This document shows positions 54,961-56,850 of a stretch of 56,850 nt of DNA, one piece after another; position 1 is the stretch's first letter; each line of letters begins with the position of its first letter. This stretch comes from Synechococcus sp. SP2 MAG (GTDB lineage: Bacteria; Cyanobacteriota; Cyanobacteriia; PCC-6307; Cyanobiaceae). Both the position numbers and the translations under genes were made by a program. Under the pieces are notes generated by a model. It did not search any database. It was not told where the DNA came from and saw nothing but the letters and a program-made list of their open reading frames with translations. Location of the stretch: NCBI GenBank assembly GCA_030756895.1, contig JAVBIX010000017.1, positions 1 to 56,850 of the forward strand. Reading direction: 5' to 3'.

Positions 54961-55167
54961 TTGACCGAACCCGATCAGTCTCCAAAACCCAGAGCGCTCA
55001 CCTACACGGAAATGATGAATGGCGGGCAGCAACAAATGGACGACGTAACCCACCAGCAAGAGATAGAGATACATCAGCGACAGGATCTGCTTGAGCGCTC
55101 TGTCGAGCATCTAGAGCAGTCCTTTAAGACAGTATCTCATCAAATTGGTGGTGACACTGGGATCTGA
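54961..55167 (+). CDS. Small coiled-coil protein, first of three
   Basis: 68 residues from TTG 54961. Polar and Gln/Glu/His-rich, with a predicted coiled coil at about 28-60 (DLLERSVEHLEQSFKTVSHQ) and no membrane segment. Its stop overlaps the next start (TGATG). Together with the following two genes it forms a tight cluster. No family recognised. Base composition is more AT-rich than in the core genes upstream. Confidence 0.45.
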   Translation: MTEPDQSPKPRALTYTEMMNGGQQQMDDVTHQQEIEIHQRQDLLERSVEHLEQSFKTVSHQIGGDTGI

Positions 55168-55532
55168 TGAGTGCGCTTGCTTGCCTTGTTCTCTCAGCGT
55201 TTTTTGCTTATTTGATCGCTCATTTCCGAAAGAGCCGTGCTGCCAGTAAGAGCACCACGGCTTGGCGTGAAGCTTCAGAGCTTGTCTTTGACAGGAACCT
55301 ACGGTTCCAGATCAAACAGGAATACGAAAACGGCATCGAACCCAGCAATGCTGATGGCTATGCCGCATCCAGAGACTCTCTCGTTAGTCACTTGGCTTCC
55401 AATCTGTTGATGTTGGCTAACAGACGGCTGGAGATAGAGCCGACTAGGAGTGAGGCTGAGGAGTTCGTGCGTCAGCACTGTGATCTTGACGACGACCTCA
55501 TTGCAGAACTGTGGATCTCAAAGTTCAGCTAA
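55167..55532 (+). CDS. Membrane-anchored small protein, second of three
   Basis: 121 residues from ATG 55167. N-terminal membrane helix (ALACLVLSAFFAYLIAHF), a basic junction (RKSRAASKS), then a soluble helical domain (LVSHLASNLLMLANRRLEIE and AEEFVRQHCDLDDDLIAELW). Starts inside the previous stop and ends at a stop that overlaps the next start (TAATG). Function unknown. Confidence 0.5.
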   Translation: MSALACLVLSAFFAYLIAHFRKSRAASKSTTAWREASELVFDRNLRFQIKQEYENGIEPSNADGYAASRDSLVSHLASNLLMLANRRLEIEPTRSEAEEFVRQHCDLDDDLIAELWISKFS

Positions 55533-55693
55533 TGGAAAATACCCCTGCAAAGAGAGGCCACCTCCCCTGCCGAATCTGCTCAACCCCAGTTCTCATACCT
55601 CCGCGTTTCAAACGTGTAAAAACGGCTGTCTGCCCCAGCTGTGCTCACGAAGGGCTGGACAAAATTGTGACCATCCGGCTCTTCAAAGAGTAG
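55532..55693 (+). CDS. Small zinc-ribbon protein, third of three
   Basis: 53 residues from ATG 55532, overlapping the previous stop by one base. Two CxxC pairs (HLPCRICSTP and AVCPSCAHEG) spaced by 18 residues form a likely zinc ribbon. Basic around the first pair. Such mini-ribbons can bind nucleic acid or protein partners. Chained start/stop overlaps suggest that it is made together with the two genes before it. Confidence 0.55.
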   Translation: MENTPAKRGHLPCRICSTPVLIPPRFKRVKTAVCPSCAHEGLDKIVTIRLFKE

Positions 55694-55792
55694 ATCGTTG
55701 ATTCGAGTACCTCGTACTTGCAATAGGTATTCTTTAATTGCTCTTATTGCATTAACGTTAGTTGTATTTGTTTTCCTCGCATTTTGTTGTGT

Positions 55793-56608
55793 TTAAAATG
55801 TTGAATATGTAAAGCCTAGATCCGGCTTGTATGGTCTTTTTTCTTTCCCTTTGCATTCATCTTTAACTAATTGAATCCACCGCGCATCATTGATCTTTGC
55901 CATCACCTTTGCCTCGCTTTCCAGTCGTCGTTGCTTTGGGTGATAGCTGTGTACGTTGATTGCATCACGTTGTGGAAGGCGTGCTGCGATTTGCTGATCA
56001 TTAAGATAAGGCACTCCATTGCGACAACGGTGTTGAACTGAATGCCATCCCTCATATTTTAGGGTGTCAATTAATTCAGCAAGATCACCATTATGAAACC
56101 CCTGACACATCACCACTAATTCGTTTTTAATTCGGTAATAGCCATATAAGTTTCTACCCTTACATCCCCAGCTTGTAGAATTGTTTGACCAAAGAATAGA
56201 TCTTTGCCCAAGGACTTGGTGGATTGCTTCCTCTAGCCTATTTAGCCTTGGACTATTGAGATGGTGAGGAGTCCTAGACATCGTTTTGATTTCACGTCCA
56301 TGTTCCTCCGCTGCTTGTTTAATCCTTGTCGCGTCTGTGGTATGGCCTTTGATGCATGAAAAGAAATTTGCTTCTTGCTTGCATCTTTGGATGCTTGGTG
56401 CAGCGAGCTTAAAAGCATTTTTCCTTAACTTAATTAATCCAGAGATACAGCGCTTCTTTGCCGAAGGTTCTTCGGGATTTCCTGTTTTCAGATTGGTCCC
56501 GCAAACCATCTCTGCGTAGCTTTGAACTTGTGCTTGCATCGAAGCATCCGCAGTCATCGTTGAGGCGAGCGAGGATAGGCCCAGTTCTACGAACAGAAGA
56601 GTGCGCAT
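55793..56608 (-). CDS. Exported protein with altered HExxH-like motif
   Basis: 271 residues from ATG 56608. Weak signal peptide (MRTLLFVELGLSSLASTMTADA), then a Cys/Lys-rich N-terminal part with four cysteines, and a C-terminal domain around LKYEGWHSVQHRCRNGVPYL. This resembles the metalloprotease helix HE..H with Q at +3 and a nearby Cys, but the first His is replaced by Tyr. No family is recognised with certainty. A start ten codons earlier is possible. Base composition is AT-rich, unlike the core genes. Confidence 0.55.
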   Translation of the reverse strand: MRTLLFVELGLSSLASTMTADASMQAQVQSYAEMVCGTNLKTGNPEEPSAKKRCISGLIKLRKNAFKLAAPSIQRCKQEANFFSCIKGHTTDATRIKQAAEEHGREIKTMSRTPHHLNSPRLNRLEEAIHQVLGQRSILWSNNSTSWGCKGRNLYGYYRIKNELVVMCQGFHNGDLAELIDTLKYEGWHSVQHRCRNGVPYLNDQQIAARLPQRDAINVHSYHPKQRRLESEAKVMAKINDARWIQLVKDECKGKEKRPYKPDLGFTYSTF

Positions 56609-56850
56609 CAGACAACCAATCAAGCCATCTCCATCCACTATTAGTCACTACGCAGCTAGTTGATCGTTTGTTTGATTTCAATCAAGAATATTGAAGAGCT
56701 TTGAAAGCTAGTGCCGGTTCCACTTGTTTATCACCAGGCTTACAGCGCGCCTCTTCCGTCTAGCCATCGCTTTCCGATGGCGAAGTTCAGGATGTTGTTT
56801 GCGGCTCTCAGCGAGTTGGGTCTTGCTGAATCGAATCAGATTCATGCCCC

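Overview
The window is a chromosomal segment of a cyanobacterium, most likely a marine Synechococcus or closely related picocyanobacterium. The evidence is the mix of genes: chlorophyll synthase (chlG), a PetP-like cytochrome b6f subunit, MenG, the ClpP3/ClpR pair with a catalytically dead ClpR, a nickel superoxide dismutase set (sodN, sodX, sodT), a group 2 sigma factor, a thylakoid-type pentapeptide-repeat protein, a DUF1651-like protein typical of marine picocyanobacteria, and very tight gene packing. Species cannot be fixed from the sequence alone.

Layout. 0.1-2.1 kb is an overlapping cluster of four pilin-like genes. 2.3-6.7 kb holds a histidine kinase translationally coupled to a small membrane protein, a lone peptide-type ABC permease, trmH and small conserved genes. 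6.8-13.5 kb is housekeeping: an alkyltransferase-like repair protein, rsmB, a class A penicillin-binding protein, chlG, petP, hisF and menG. 13.6-18.6 kb holds small unknown genes, glyQ and comEC, whose 3' end runs into a tRNA-Ser gene.

18.6-21.9 kb, immediately downstream of tRNA-Ser, is an AT-rich accessory region with small unknown or decayed genes, a tandemly duplicated element of about 105 nt whose copies each end in a Rho-independent terminator, a tRNA-arm-like relic and a long perfect hairpin. It is the least explained part of the window. 21.9-29.4 kb holds a sugar transferase, cobD, ilvC, clpP3-clpR, a PIN/TRAM protein, hemW and panB. 29.4-34.7 kb is the SRP RNA and the division/wall cluster ddl - unknown - ftsQ - ftsZ, preceded by miaB. 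35.0-41.5 kb has tRNA-His, a DUF4359-like gene, an amidohydrolase and an FAD oxidase, a pentapeptide protein, folC-argD and tRNA-Leu(CAA). 41.6-46.6 kb has murA, tRNA-Leu(CAG), an rRNA/tRNA methyltransferase, lpd and trpC. 46.7-48.3 kb is the Ni-SOD set. 48.3-54.6 kb has an FKBP isomerase, lnt, mnmA, nnr and the sigma factor. 54.6-56.85 kb is a second AT-rich accessory end with hairpins, three start/stop-overlapping small genes and a secreted protein with an altered metalloprotease-like motif.

Working together: comEC and the pilin cluster are both consistent with DNA uptake through type IV pili. ddl, ftsQ, ftsZ, murA and the penicillin-binding protein cover wall synthesis and division. sodN/sodX/sodT cover the enzyme, its maturation protease and probable nickel supply. 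The most interesting observations are the two pilin-like genes that appear to be encoded without any leader peptide, and the tandem terminator-ended elements in the tRNA-Ser-linked region.
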